A stretch of 64,000 nucleotides of DNA from Aliiroseovarius lamellibrachiae (GTDB lineage: Bacteria; Pseudomonadota; Alphaproteobacteria; Rhodobacterales; Rhodobacteraceae). The position numbers and the translations under genes are program-made. The stretch is from positions 62,001-126,000 of the forward strand of contig NZ_JAHEVJ010000005.1 of NCBI RefSeq assembly GCF_018599245.1. Direction: 5' to 3'. The notes below the pieces were generated by a model. It was not told the DNA's origin. It ran no database searches and saw nothing but the letters and a program-made list of their open reading frames with translations. Within the stretch, counting starts at the first letter, position 1, and each line of letters begins with the position of its first letter. Shown piece by piece: positions 1-7,612 of the stretch.

Positions 1-44
1 ACAAACGGGGCCACAACAGGATAAATGAATGCGAGGCTTCTCTT

Positions 45-539
45 ATGACCAAAGCGCCCAAGAAAAAGACCGAAACAACCGCCAAAAAGCAGCCCAGAAA
101 ACATGCTGTATCCTGTTCGGAAAGCGCCCCCGTGGTGGTCGAAGATCAGCCCCTTCCCAAAAAGGTGGCCGACCGCCCGGTTGAGGAAAAATCCCCTGCG
201 GAATGGGCCTATGAACGGCTGATCCTGTACATCAAAAACTTCGAAGAACAGCTTGATAACGAGCATGAGGTTGCGATGGGTTTTGTCGGGGGCAATGCGG
301 GCGTGTTGCGCATCGAAGGCATGGGTTTTTTTGATCCCGATATTGTCACGTTTTACGGCGCGGATGAGGTGGGCGGCAAAACCCAACTGATCCAGCACGT
401 CAGCCAATTGTCGGTGATGCTGCGCGCCCTGCCCAAAGCGGTGCCCGCCGAAGATCCCAAACGCATTGGCTTTCGCCTGGCGGCCGAGCTTGCCGATGAT
501 CAAGTGGAAGACGCTGAGAACGCTGCGGAAAAAGGTTAA
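45..539 (+). CDS. DUF6173 family protein
   Basis: A 164-residue soluble protein. The first 55 or so residues are rich in Lys, Pro and charged residues and look disordered. The remainder is a compact domain (PAEWAYERLILYIKNFEEQL, then MGFVGGNAG, GFFDPDIVTFYG, TQLIQHVSQLSVMLRALPK) that I recognise as the DUF6173 domain found in many Rhodobacterales. No function is known for the family and no catalytic motif stands out. The ATG is preceded by GAGG with about 8 nt spacing. It converges on the EamA exporter gene with only 27 nt between the stops. The family assignment is from memory of the sequence pattern. Confidence 0.75.
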   Translation: MTKAPKKKTETTAKKQPRKHAVSCSESAPVVVEDQPLPKKVADRPVEEKSPAEWAYERLILYIKNFEEQLDNEHEVAMGFVGGNAGVLRIEGMGFFDPDIVTFYGADEVGGKTQLIQHVSQLSVMLRALPKAVPAEDPKRIGFRLAAELADDQVEDAENAAEKG

Positions 540-566
540 CTCTGCCGCGCGCCCACATACCGACAG

Positions 567-1430
567 CTAAGCCCGTTTGGGCTTGCGACTTTTCTGTCCG
601 GCCCAGACCGAGACAAGCACAATGCCCGCGCCGAGAATTTGCCAAGCACTTAGCGTTTGTCCCAACAGGATCCAGCCCAGTAAAACGGCGCTGAGCGGGC
701 TTAGGAAACCAAGGCTCGTAATCGCAGCGGGGCCAAGGCGTTCGATGGCGCGAAACCAAAAGACATAGGTCAGCGCCGCGCCAATCACGCTCAGCCACAC
801 AAGGCCCGTCAGGTGGGACAGCGTCAAACTGGGCAATGGTGGATCAACCCAAACGGCGACCGGCAAAAGCAACAGACCACCCGCGGTCAGCTGCCACGCT
901 GTGAAAGTTAACGCAGACACCGGGGGCTGCCACAACCGGGTCAAAACCACCCCCGTCGCCATGGATCCGGCCCCAATCAGCGCCGCGAGTGTGCCGGTGG
1001 CATCCAACCCTGCATTTGGGCCCAAGACCAACAGGGCCACGCCCAGCATTCCTGTGACCGCCGCCGCAACCCCACGCGCGGTCAAGGACGTTCCCAATAA
1101 GACGGATGCGAGAAATAGCACAAACAACGGCTGTACCGCGCCCAATGTGGCCGCAACCCCGCCCGGCAATCGGTACGCCGCCACAAATAAGGCCGCCCAA
1201 AAAATTGAGAAATTCAGCGCCCCAAGCACCAAAAGCTTGCCCCACCAATCGCGTGTGGGCAGGTTGCGAGTGATCGCCAGCATCAAAAGCCCCGCCGGAA
1301 GGGCGCGCAACGCTGCGACTGTCAGGGGCGACAGATCAGGCAAAAGCTCAGTCGTGACGATGTAAGAGCTGCCCCAGATGACAGGCGCGCTGGCGGCAAG
1401 AAGTTTGTCTTTGTTCAGTTGTAAGGTCAT
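567..1430 (-). CDS. EamA/DMT family transporter
   Basis: A 287-residue inner-membrane protein with about ten hydrophobic segments in two EamA repeats, the usual length and architecture of the drug/metabolite transporter superfamily. The N-terminal segment APVIWGSSYIVTTELLP is characteristic of the first helix. Substrate unknown. An upstream in-frame start six codons earlier exists, but MTLQLNKDK at 1430 is a better N-terminus. It is divergent from a MarR-type regulator gene and two perfect TCTTGACGTCAAGA palindromes lie between the two starts, so it is probably a target of that regulator. Confidence 0.88.
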   Translation of the reverse strand: MTLQLNKDKLLAASAPVIWGSSYIVTTELLPDLSPLTVAALRALPAGLLMLAITRNLPTRDWWGKLLVLGALNFSIFWAALFVAAYRLPGGVAATLGAVQPLFVLFLASVLLGTSLTARGVAAAVTGMLGVALLVLGPNAGLDATGTLAALIGAGSMATGVVLTRLWQPPVSALTFTAWQLTAGGLLLLPVAVWVDPPLPSLTLSHLTGLVWLSVIGAALTYVFWFRAIERLGPAAITSLGFLSPLSAVLLGWILLGQTLSAWQILGAGIVLVSVWAGQKSRKPKRA

Positions 1431-1449
1431 CGGACGTCTTTCGCGCATT

Positions 1450-1467
1450 TATCTTGACGTCAAGATA
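1450..1467. promoter_or_regulatory. Palindromic operator 1 for MarR-type regulator
   Basis: Perfect 18-bp palindrome TATCTTGACGTCAAGATA in the 84-bp spacer between the divergent exporter and MarR genes. Size, symmetry and position fit a MarR dimer site. It lies 20 bp upstream of the exporter start codon, so binding should hinder exporter transcription. The binding itself is inferred. Confidence 0.75.
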
Positions 1468-1477
1468 GGCGTATCTT

Positions 1478-1491
1478 TCTTGACGTCAAGA
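1478..1491. promoter_or_regulatory. Palindromic operator 2 for MarR-type regulator
   Basis: Perfect 14-bp palindrome TCTTGACGTCAAGA with the same core as operator 1. The two centres are 26 bp apart, about two and a half helical turns. It ends 23 bp before the MarR start codon, in keeping with autoregulation. Confidence 0.72.
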
Positions 1492-1514
1492 TAAATTCCG
1501 CGCAAAATCCCCCC

Positions 1515-2036
1515 ATGACTGATTTTGCAGACAAAACCCCTGATCACATCGACCGCATACGCGCCCAATGGACCCGTGAACGCCCCGATTTGAACGTGAC
1601 GCCGATGGGCTTGCTTGGGCGGATGTCCCATATCCACAGCCACCTGTCCGCAGGTATGATGCGCGTGTTCAAAGCGCATGGATTGAACTTGGCGAGCTTC
1701 GATGTGCTGGCCACATTGCGCCGCGCAGGCCCGCCATATGCGCTGACACCTTCGGCGCTGATTGACTGGACCATGGTCACATCTGGCACCATGACCAACC
1801 GACTTGACCGGCTAGAAGCCGAAGGGTTGATTTCGCGCCAACCCAACCCCGATGATGGGCGTGGTTCCGTCGTTGGCTTGACCGACAAGGGCTTTGCTTT
1901 AATCGACGAGATGATGGCAGAGCATGTGGCCAACCAACACTCTCTGGTTGACTGTTTCAACGAGGCGGAGCAGGCCCAGCTGGACGCGTTATTGCGCCGT
2001 TGGCTGGCGCATGTGGACCCGGAAACACATCGCTAA
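1515..2036 (+). CDS. MarR family transcriptional regulator
   Basis: A 173-residue winged-helix regulator. After about 30 N-terminal residues comes a dimerisation helix (GRMSHIHSHLSAGMMRVFKA), then the MarR core: FDVLATLRRAGPP, the recognition region LTPSALIDWTMVTSGTMTNRLDRLEAEGLI, and the wing SRQPNPDDGRGSVVGLTDKG with the conserved D-x-R. The ligand is not known. It is divergently oriented to an EamA exporter, an arrangement typical of ligand-relieved repression of an efflux gene, and two palindromes in the spacer support this. Confidence 0.93.
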   Translation: MTDFADKTPDHIDRIRAQWTRERPDLNVTPMGLLGRMSHIHSHLSAGMMRVFKAHGLNLASFDVLATLRRAGPPYALTPSALIDWTMVTSGTMTNRLDRLEAEGLISRQPNPDDGRGSVVGLTDKGFALIDEMMAEHVANQHSLVDCFNEAEQAQLDALLRRWLAHVDPETHR

Positions 2037-2052
2037 GACATCTGGAACTCTG

Positions 2053-3318
2053 TTAGAAACCCGTGACCGCTGTAATCACAACGCTCGCCGAAGCGCTGGT
2101 CATCAACGCCCAACCCAGTGGCATTTTCAGGCGCAAAATCAACAGAGTACAGAAAAGCGTCAGCCCAGCGGCGCGCCAGTCCAATGTGGTCAAATCTGGC
2201 ACCCATAAGGTCCAGATCCCTGTGGTGACGCGCGTCACCTCATCAAACAGGACGTTCAACCCGAACCAGATCGACAAGTTGCCGATCACCCCGACCACGG
2301 CGGCCGTGATGGCCGTAAGCGCGCCGCGCAATCGGGGCTGATCCGCGATCCATTCAATGTAAGGCGCGCCCGCGAAGATCCACAAAAAGCACGGTACAAA
2401 GGTCACCCAAAGCGTGACCAGCGCGGCCCCAGTGGCCATCAAATACCCGCCATCGCGAAACCCGGCAACAAAGCCGACAAACTGCGTGACCAAAATCAGC
2501 GGGCCGGGGGTGGTCTCAGCAAGGCCCAAACTGTCGAGCATTTCATCCGCCGTCAGCCAGCCAAATGCCGTGACCACGTCCTGCGCCATATAGGCCAGCA
2601 CCGCATAGGCCCCACCAAAGCTGACCACCGCCAGCTTTGAGAAAAACGCACCGATTTGTGGCAGGATGGTTTGACCTGCGAGCACATCAAGTGCGGCCAG
2701 CGGAATCAGCCAGACCGCCAATCCAACCACACTTACCAGAACGGTTTGCGACCAAGGGCGGCGCACAGGTAAAGCGTCCCCTTTTGCGCCACGCGCAAAC
2801 AGCGCACCAATGGTCGCCGCTGCGATCACGATCAACGGAAAGGGAAGGGCAAGAAAGAAGATGCCGATAAATGCCAGCACCGCAATGACCCAATAATAGG
2901 GGCCTTTTAAGGCGCGTTTTGACACTTTCAAAAGGGCTTCGAGCACAATCACAAGCACCGCCGCCTTCACCCCCAAAAAGAGCGTATCAACCAGCGGCAA
3001 CGCGCCGTAAGCGACATAAAGCGCAGCCAGCGCAAAGATCACCAGCGCACCGGGAATGACAAACAAAAGCCCGGCCAAAATCCCGCCCGGCACCCCGCGC
3101 AGGCGCCACCCCGAATAGGTCGCAAGCTGCATCGCCTCTGGTCCTGGCAGCAGCATGCAAAAGCTAAGCGCATCCAGATATTGCTTTTCGGTCAACCAGT
3201 TACGTTCATCCACCAGCACACGGTGCATCAGCGCGATCTGGGCGGCTGGCCCGCCAAACGACAGAACGCCAATGCGCAGGAAGGTTGCGAAGAGGTCGGA
3301 AAAACGGGGCTGTGTCAT
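2053..3318 (-). CDS. chrA: Chromate transporter ChrA
   Basis: A 421-residue two-domain CHR family inner-membrane transporter that exports chromate. Both halves carry the family signatures: FLRIGVLSFGGPAAQIALMH and LLPGPEAMQLATYSGW in the N-terminal half, and AVVSFGGAYAVLAYMAQDVV and ETTPGPLILVTQFVGFVAGF in the C-terminal half. Length is that of a long-chain (duplicated) ChrA. The start overlaps the stop of the upstream rhodanese-ChrB gene as ATGA, so the two are translationally coupled and should work together in chromate resistance. Confidence 0.93.
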   Translation of the reverse strand: MTQPRFSDLFATFLRIGVLSFGGPAAQIALMHRVLVDERNWLTEKQYLDALSFCMLLPGPEAMQLATYSGWRLRGVPGGILAGLLFVIPGALVIFALAALYVAYGALPLVDTLFLGVKAAVLVIVLEALLKVSKRALKGPYYWVIAVLAFIGIFFLALPFPLIVIAAATIGALFARGAKGDALPVRRPWSQTVLVSVVGLAVWLIPLAALDVLAGQTILPQIGAFFSKLAVVSFGGAYAVLAYMAQDVVTAFGWLTADEMLDSLGLAETTPGPLILVTQFVGFVAGFRDGGYLMATGAALVTLWVTFVPCFLWIFAGAPYIEWIADQPRLRGALTAITAAVVGVIGNLSIWFGLNVLFDEVTRVTTGIWTLWVPDLTTLDWRAAGLTLFCTLLILRLKMPLGWALMTSASASVVITAVTGF

Positions 3319-4148
3319 TTGGTCGATGGTCCTGTGTCTCTCTGCAACGCATGTTCATGTGTCTCATCCATGGCGTCGCGTGCCCATCGGTAAAGGGCGT
3401 CCCAGATCAACATCCCGGCCTCAAGCTGCGCCGTGTCATCGCGGTACATGCGCGACAGTCCAACGCCCAGTGCCAAAACGCCCGCACATTGCGGGGCCAG
3501 ATCATGCCGCCCCGTGTCCGCGCCGCGCACCACCTGCGCCATGTGTTCAAGGGCATCGGAGCGCAGATCAACGGTGTTCATCACCGCATCAAACGTACAT
3601 TTCTCGCCGTGATGACCCAATTCCGCGCCTTCTGTGTCAAAGGGGATCGCCCCAAAACGCTCGGCCACCATGCGGACGTCTTGCGGCGGCACAAACAGGA
3701 ATTTGGCTTGGGGGTCGATAAAACGCCGGATCAACCATGGGCACGCAACCCGGTCAATCTTGGGGCGGTGCCGTGTGACCCAGAGGGTGGGGTTCTCGCC
3801 AAGTCGGATGACCGATTGCGCCGCATCTATGCTGGGCAATTTTGCCGCGTCCCACGCGACATATCCGCCACTCAGAACCTCAGCCGCGATCCCATCCGCC
3901 CGCAAATGCGCCGCCACCCCCTGCGAGATTTTGCGCCCCTTGTGACAGACGACAACCACCTTCTGCGCCTCTCGCAAAGCAAGTTGTTGATGCAGCCCCG
4001 GCAAATCTTTGTGACTGTGGCGAAAGGCGCTGGGGATCAGTCGGGGGGCGGGATCGAAATCCTCTGCCACGCGCAAATCGACAAGTGTCGGGGCCTCGGA
4101 CAGGCCAATCAAACGGTTCAATTGGGACGGTGTGATTTCATTTAGCAT
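3315..4148 (-). CDS. Rhodanese-ChrB chromate resistance fusion protein
   Basis: A 277-residue cytosolic protein with two modules. Residues 1-110 form a rhodanese domain with active-site loop VVVCHKGRKIS (Cys68). Residues 120-270 match the C-terminal domain of ChrB (WVTRHRPKIDRVACPWLIRRFIDP is the signature). ChrB proteins act in chromate resistance, as regulator or possibly as a chromate-handling enzyme. The regulatory N-terminal half of full ChrB is absent and replaced by rhodanese. It is the first gene of an operon with chrA (ATGA overlap). A sulfur-transfer or reducing role is inference. Confidence 0.88.
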   Translation of the reverse strand: MLNEITPSQLNRLIGLSEAPTLVDLRVAEDFDPAPRLIPSAFRHSHKDLPGLHQQLALREAQKVVVVCHKGRKISQGVAAHLRADGIAAEVLSGGYVAWDAAKLPSIDAAQSVIRLGENPTLWVTRHRPKIDRVACPWLIRRFIDPQAKFLFVPPQDVRMVAERFGAIPFDTEGAELGHHGEKCTFDAVMNTVDLRSDALEHMAQVVRGADTGRHDLAPQCAGVLALGVGLSRMYRDDTAQLEAGMLIWDALYRWARDAMDETHEHALQRDTGPSTK

Positions 4149-4396
4149 CGGTCAAACTTCCATTTCATCGCGCACTTACCGCGGCAAGTGGGTCGTTGTT
4201 CAGGTCAGGAAGCGAACCTTAAGCCTAGGCTTCACGGGGCGTTCGCGAAGGCCCCTTACGTTCGAAATACCAAGCGGGGCACACTCTGTCCACTTCATCC
4301 ACAATCTAAGCCACAAAAAATGATACAAACCGTGACAGCTTGTGCAAAATCCTTTAATCGGAAGCTTAACATGTGATTCAAACAGGGAAACGCAAC

Positions 4397-4531
4397 ATGG
4401 CTGAACATGAAATGGGCACGATGGACACAAGCGCACAAGAAAAAGCTTTTGACGGCTTCATCAAGGTGAGTGTCCGCTCTGCGATTGCAATCATTCTGGT
4501 TCTGGTGTTCATGGCACTTGTGAACGCCTAA
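4397..4531 (+). CDS. aa3-type cytochrome c oxidase subunit IV
   Basis: A 44-residue single-span membrane protein. The N-terminal half (MAEHEMGTMDTSAQEKAFDG) is followed by FIKVSVRSAIAIILVLVFMA and a short LVNA end. This pattern and length match the small bacterial aa3 oxidase subunit IV (COX4_pro_2 family) of Rhodobacterales and Paracoccus. It is a non-catalytic helix packed on the oxidase core. It stands apart from the core ctaC/D/E genes, none of which is in the window. AGGGA lies upstream with about 10 nt spacing. Short genes of this size are easily missed. Confidence 0.85.
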   Translation: MAEHEMGTMDTSAQEKAFDGFIKVSVRSAIAIILVLVFMALVNA

Positions 4532-4625
4532 TCCGACGCGACGTTCACACGAGACAGTGGGCCCCGCGGGGTGGAAAAAACCGCAGTCCTCGCAATGGCA
4601 TCGGTACAGAGATTTGAGGGTGAGC

Positions 4626-5219
4626 ATGCGGCGCGTTCTATTGGCAATGTTGTTGTTGGTTGGTCTGGCAGCATGTGGTGCCGACAATAAATGGGCCAGC
4701 GATGACGCGGTTAGCAAAGCCGCCTATCGCCATCCCGGCCCTGCCACGCTCAGCCTTTTCACCGTGATTTCAAACCGAACCGGCGGCGGGGCGCATTCTG
4801 CGCTCATGATTAACGGTCATGAGCGGGTGATATTTGATCCTGCCGGAAGTTGGGCCCACCCGCGCCTGCCTGAACGCCATGATGTGATTTATGGCATCAC
4901 CGATCCTGCGGTTGACTATTACATCGATTACCACGCGCGCATCACCTATCATGTGATCCGCCAAGACATCGACGTTTCACCAGAATTTGCCGAAATGGCA
5001 ATCCGGCTGGTCGAACAGAACGGCCCGGTCCCTAAGGCGCATTGCGCGTCCTCGGTGGGGCATATCCTGCGCAAATTGCCGGGTTTTGAAGACGCCCCAA
5101 CCGGGTACAGCCCCAAAAAAATCATGACATACTTTGCCGGCAAAGACGGCGTGCGCGAAGAGAAATTCTATGACGACGATCCGCATCTGAACAACACGAT
5201 TGTTGCCACGGGGATCTAA
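4626..5219 (+). CDS. Lipoprotein, conserved, function unknown
   Basis: A 197-residue protein with a clear lipoprotein signal: MRR, a hydrophobic stretch, then lipobox LAAC with Cys17. The start at 4626 is chosen because it begins the signal peptide; the reading frame opens further upstream. GAGGG precedes it. The mature part has TGGGAHSALMINGHERVIFDPAGSW and later KAHCASSVGHIL, so a His (57) and a Cys (140) sit in segments resembling the active-site elements of papain-like or NlpC/P60-like lipoproteins. That enzymatic idea is inference. I recognise the protein only as one common in Rhodobacterales. Confidence 0.75.
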   Translation: MRRVLLAMLLLVGLAACGADNKWASDDAVSKAAYRHPGPATLSLFTVISNRTGGGAHSALMINGHERVIFDPAGSWAHPRLPERHDVIYGITDPAVDYYIDYHARITYHVIRQDIDVSPEFAEMAIRLVEQNGPVPKAHCASSVGHILRKLPGFEDAPTGYSPKKIMTYFAGKDGVREEKFYDDDPHLNNTIVATGI

Positions 5220-5347
5220 GGGGGAGCGAAAGCGGCCCGCCATAAATGCGAAAGATTGGTGTGTGACGCAGCGCCTCGCCTTTTCCCTGTCTCGGGGTAT
5301 AGGCGGGACGTTTTGGTCTTGCAGCCTGCCGACCACAGATCACTAAA

Positions 5348-6379
5348 TCAGGCGATGGCTGGGACCATATCCCGCAGGCGGGTTAACTTGCGCCCCTCGA
5401 TATGCGCCAATAGCATATTGGCCTCATTGTAGCGCAACATGGGTCGTGCAGCGCGGTGCGCGCGGCCAAACTGTGGTTTTAGCGTGGGGTAGAGCGTTGA
5501 GGGGACGTCATGGTGCTGTAACACGCCCTGTGCCACCTCGCCCAGAAACAATGTTTCCACCGCAGCCCCTTGTGCCTGCACAATATCATGCTGGTTGGTC
5601 ATCAGGTTCATCCAGGTGATTTCCGGGCAGGGAGCAAGACGAATATTGCGCCCATTGATCATGGACTTTGCTGGGACCAAGACCTCGGGCTGGCCAAAAT
5701 AAAGTTCGGCCACTGGGTGGGTCACCATCACCCGATGCTGTTGCGACAGCAACAATGGCCCCACATTTCCGATTGCGCCGGTTTCAAACAACACGGGCGC
5801 GGCCGCCCCAATCCCCACCACGGATCGCGCCCCGATCCATGTCAGCTTTTGCGCACCCCGATCACGCGTTTCCACGTCCTCGCCCACGCGCAGCCTGTCC
5901 AGTCGCCGCAATCCATCTGGGGTCAGGATCGGCGTTTCCGGCGCGAGGCACACCGTTGTGTGAATGGTGTTCGCATCATGGTCGACCACGTAGAACTGGG
6001 GTTCCATCGACGGGTTGTAATTGCTCGCATACCACCCCTCGAGATCAAATCCCGGCGTCCAGATCAGCTGAACGATCTCTCCGGTGTTGGAATCCGTGCC
6101 TTCAAACACAACAATGCCAGCATCTGACCCCAAAGCATCCGAGCGCACGACCTCTGCATCCTCCAGAACGCCGCCGCCGCCGTGGCCACCATAGGTGATG
6201 TCATACGTGTCGCCGAGGTCAAAAATATACGGTTCGGGATCCCCGACATTTGAAGTGATCACAAGATCTTTGAACGCATTTGGAGGATTATCGAAGATCG
6301 ACGTGGTTGACGTATAATTTACGTTGCTCCCCGTCGCCGCGGCAAATTCATTATCCGGTGATGAAAAAGTAACAGTCAT
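5348..6379 (-). CDS. Hint-domain protein (Hint_2 type)
   Basis: A 343-residue protein. Residues 1-140 are a Gly/Asp/Thr-rich, probably beta-rich region without Cys. Residues 144-290 are a Hint (hedgehog/intein) domain: it starts at Cys144 in VCLAPETPILTPDGLRRLDR and includes the conserved block LLLSQQHRVMV (His215). A C-terminal tail of about 50 residues is basic. Such Hint_2 proteins are abundant in Rhodobacterales and often follow secreted or calcium-binding repeats. There is no signal peptide. Self-cleavage after residue 143 is possible but not shown. It is transcribed alone, 127 bp downstream of azlD. Confidence 0.82.
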   Translation of the reverse strand: MTVTFSSPDNEFAAATGSNVNYTSTTSIFDNPPNAFKDLVITSNVGDPEPYIFDLGDTYDITYGGHGGGGVLEDAEVVRSDALGSDAGIVVFEGTDSNTGEIVQLIWTPGFDLEGWYASNYNPSMEPQFYVVDHDANTIHTTVCLAPETPILTPDGLRRLDRLRVGEDVETRDRGAQKLTWIGARSVVGIGAAAPVLFETGAIGNVGPLLLSQQHRVMVTHPVAELYFGQPEVLVPAKSMINGRNIRLAPCPEITWMNLMTNQHDIVQAQGAAVETLFLGEVAQGVLQHHDVPSTLYPTLKPQFGRAHRAARPMLRYNEANMLLAHIEGRKLTRLRDMVPAIA

Positions 6380-6506
6380 GTCTCGCCCTCTTGGACGAAA
6401 AGGTTACCTACCAAAGAATAAGCTTACGTTACCGTGCATGCCTGTCTGCCGACACATTAAGACAGGTTTTCAACAAATTTGAGCGGTATGGATTGGCCCA
6501 AAATCT

Positions 6507-6836
6507 TCAACCCAGCAGATAGAGCATTCCGTATAATGTCGCCGCCCCAGACAGGATCGCAAGCAACACATTCTTCCCAAAATACCCCACGCTCAGCGTG
6601 ACCAAAGCGGCGGCCAATCGCGATGGATCGGTATGCCCGCCTGTGGCGTCAGGCCAAAACACCAGTGGCGCCACAAGTCCGGGCAAGACCGCGACGGGCG
6701 TATACCGCAAATGGCGCAGCACCCAATCGGGCATCTTGCGATCGCCAATAAAGCCCAGAAAACTGAACCGGATCAGAAAGCTGCCCAGCGCCATCGCCAG
6801 AATGATGATCCAAACCGTGGTGTGCGAATAGGTCAT
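6507..6836 (-). CDS. azlD: AzlD family branched-chain amino acid export subunit
   Basis: A 109-residue membrane protein with three or four hydrophobic segments. WIIILAMALGSFLIRFSFLG and LRYTPVAVLPGLVAPLVF are the usual AzlD signatures. It partners AzlC to form a two-component exporter, best known for branched-chain amino acids and their analogues. The start MTYSHTT overlaps the azlC stop as ATGA, so the pair is translationally coupled. The longer reading frame upstream is a shadow of azlC. Confidence 0.9.
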   Translation of the reverse strand: MTYSHTTVWIIILAMALGSFLIRFSFLGFIGDRKMPDWVLRHLRYTPVAVLPGLVAPLVFWPDATGGHTDPSRLAAALVTLSVGYFGKNVLLAILSGAATLYGMLYLLG

Positions 6837-7561
6837 GGCGCAGCCCCTTTTAGCGCACGGCGCGCTTGCCACAACTCAACCTGCGCCCCCACCACCATCG
6901 CCACCAAGGCCGCAACCAAAAGGCCGGTGCCGTACGGCATCCACGCCATCAAAAGCGCCACCACAATGGATGTCACCGCCGCCGCCACATGGGCCATGGT
7001 GCGCAACGCGGGGGCAATCATCGCGATAAAGGTGATCGGAAGGGCAAAATCGAGCGCAAATTCCGCCGGGATCTGGGTGCCCGCCACCGCGCCGACATAG
7101 GTCGCCGCATACCAAAAGGGCGCAATGGGCGCGACGGTCCCCAGATAATAGGCGAACCGCGCGGACAAGCCCATCTCTGGTTCCATCTCGAACTTGATCT
7201 GGCTCAGGGTATAGGCTTGATCCACCATAAAATACGCCACCATAGCGCGTTTCCAGACTGGTGCTTTGCCCAGATAGGGGGTCAATGACGCGGAATACAT
7301 CGCCATGCGCAAGTTCACCGCGAGGGCGGTAAGGATGACAATGATTGTCGGGGCGTTTTCGCTCATCACCTGAAGGGCCGCAAACTGCGACGCGCCTGCG
7401 ATGACCAGAACCGAAAAGGCCATCACTTCCGTCAGGTTCAACCCTGCCTCGGTTCCCACCACACCAAACAACAGCGCAAAAGGCCCCACCACAAGGATGA
7501 AGGGCAGCGCATCACGCGCACCGCGCAAAAATGCGGTTTTGGGGTTGGCACTTGGTTCCAT
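6833..7561 (-). CDS. azlC: AzlC family branched-chain amino acid permease
   Basis: A 242-residue inner-membrane protein, the usual AzlC length. The segment FLRGARDALPFILVVGPFALLFGVV near the N-terminus and FAALQVMSENAPTIIVILTALAVNLRMAMYSASL are family signatures. With AzlD it forms the large subunit of an amino-acid exporter. It is divergent from fdhD with 51 nt between start codons, so promoters must be back to back there. Substrate specificity cannot be read from sequence. Confidence 0.9.
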   Translation of the reverse strand: MEPSANPKTAFLRGARDALPFILVVGPFALLFGVVGTEAGLNLTEVMAFSVLVIAGASQFAALQVMSENAPTIIVILTALAVNLRMAMYSASLTPYLGKAPVWKRAMVAYFMVDQAYTLSQIKFEMEPEMGLSARFAYYLGTVAPIAPFWYAATYVGAVAGTQIPAEFALDFALPITFIAMIAPALRTMAHVAAAVTSIVVALLMAWMPYGTGLLVAALVAMVVGAQVELWQARRALKGAAP

Positions 7562-7612
7562 AGGCCCCTAAATTGCCCATATGCCCCGTAGGGGCAAGAG
7601 CAAGGATGCAAA

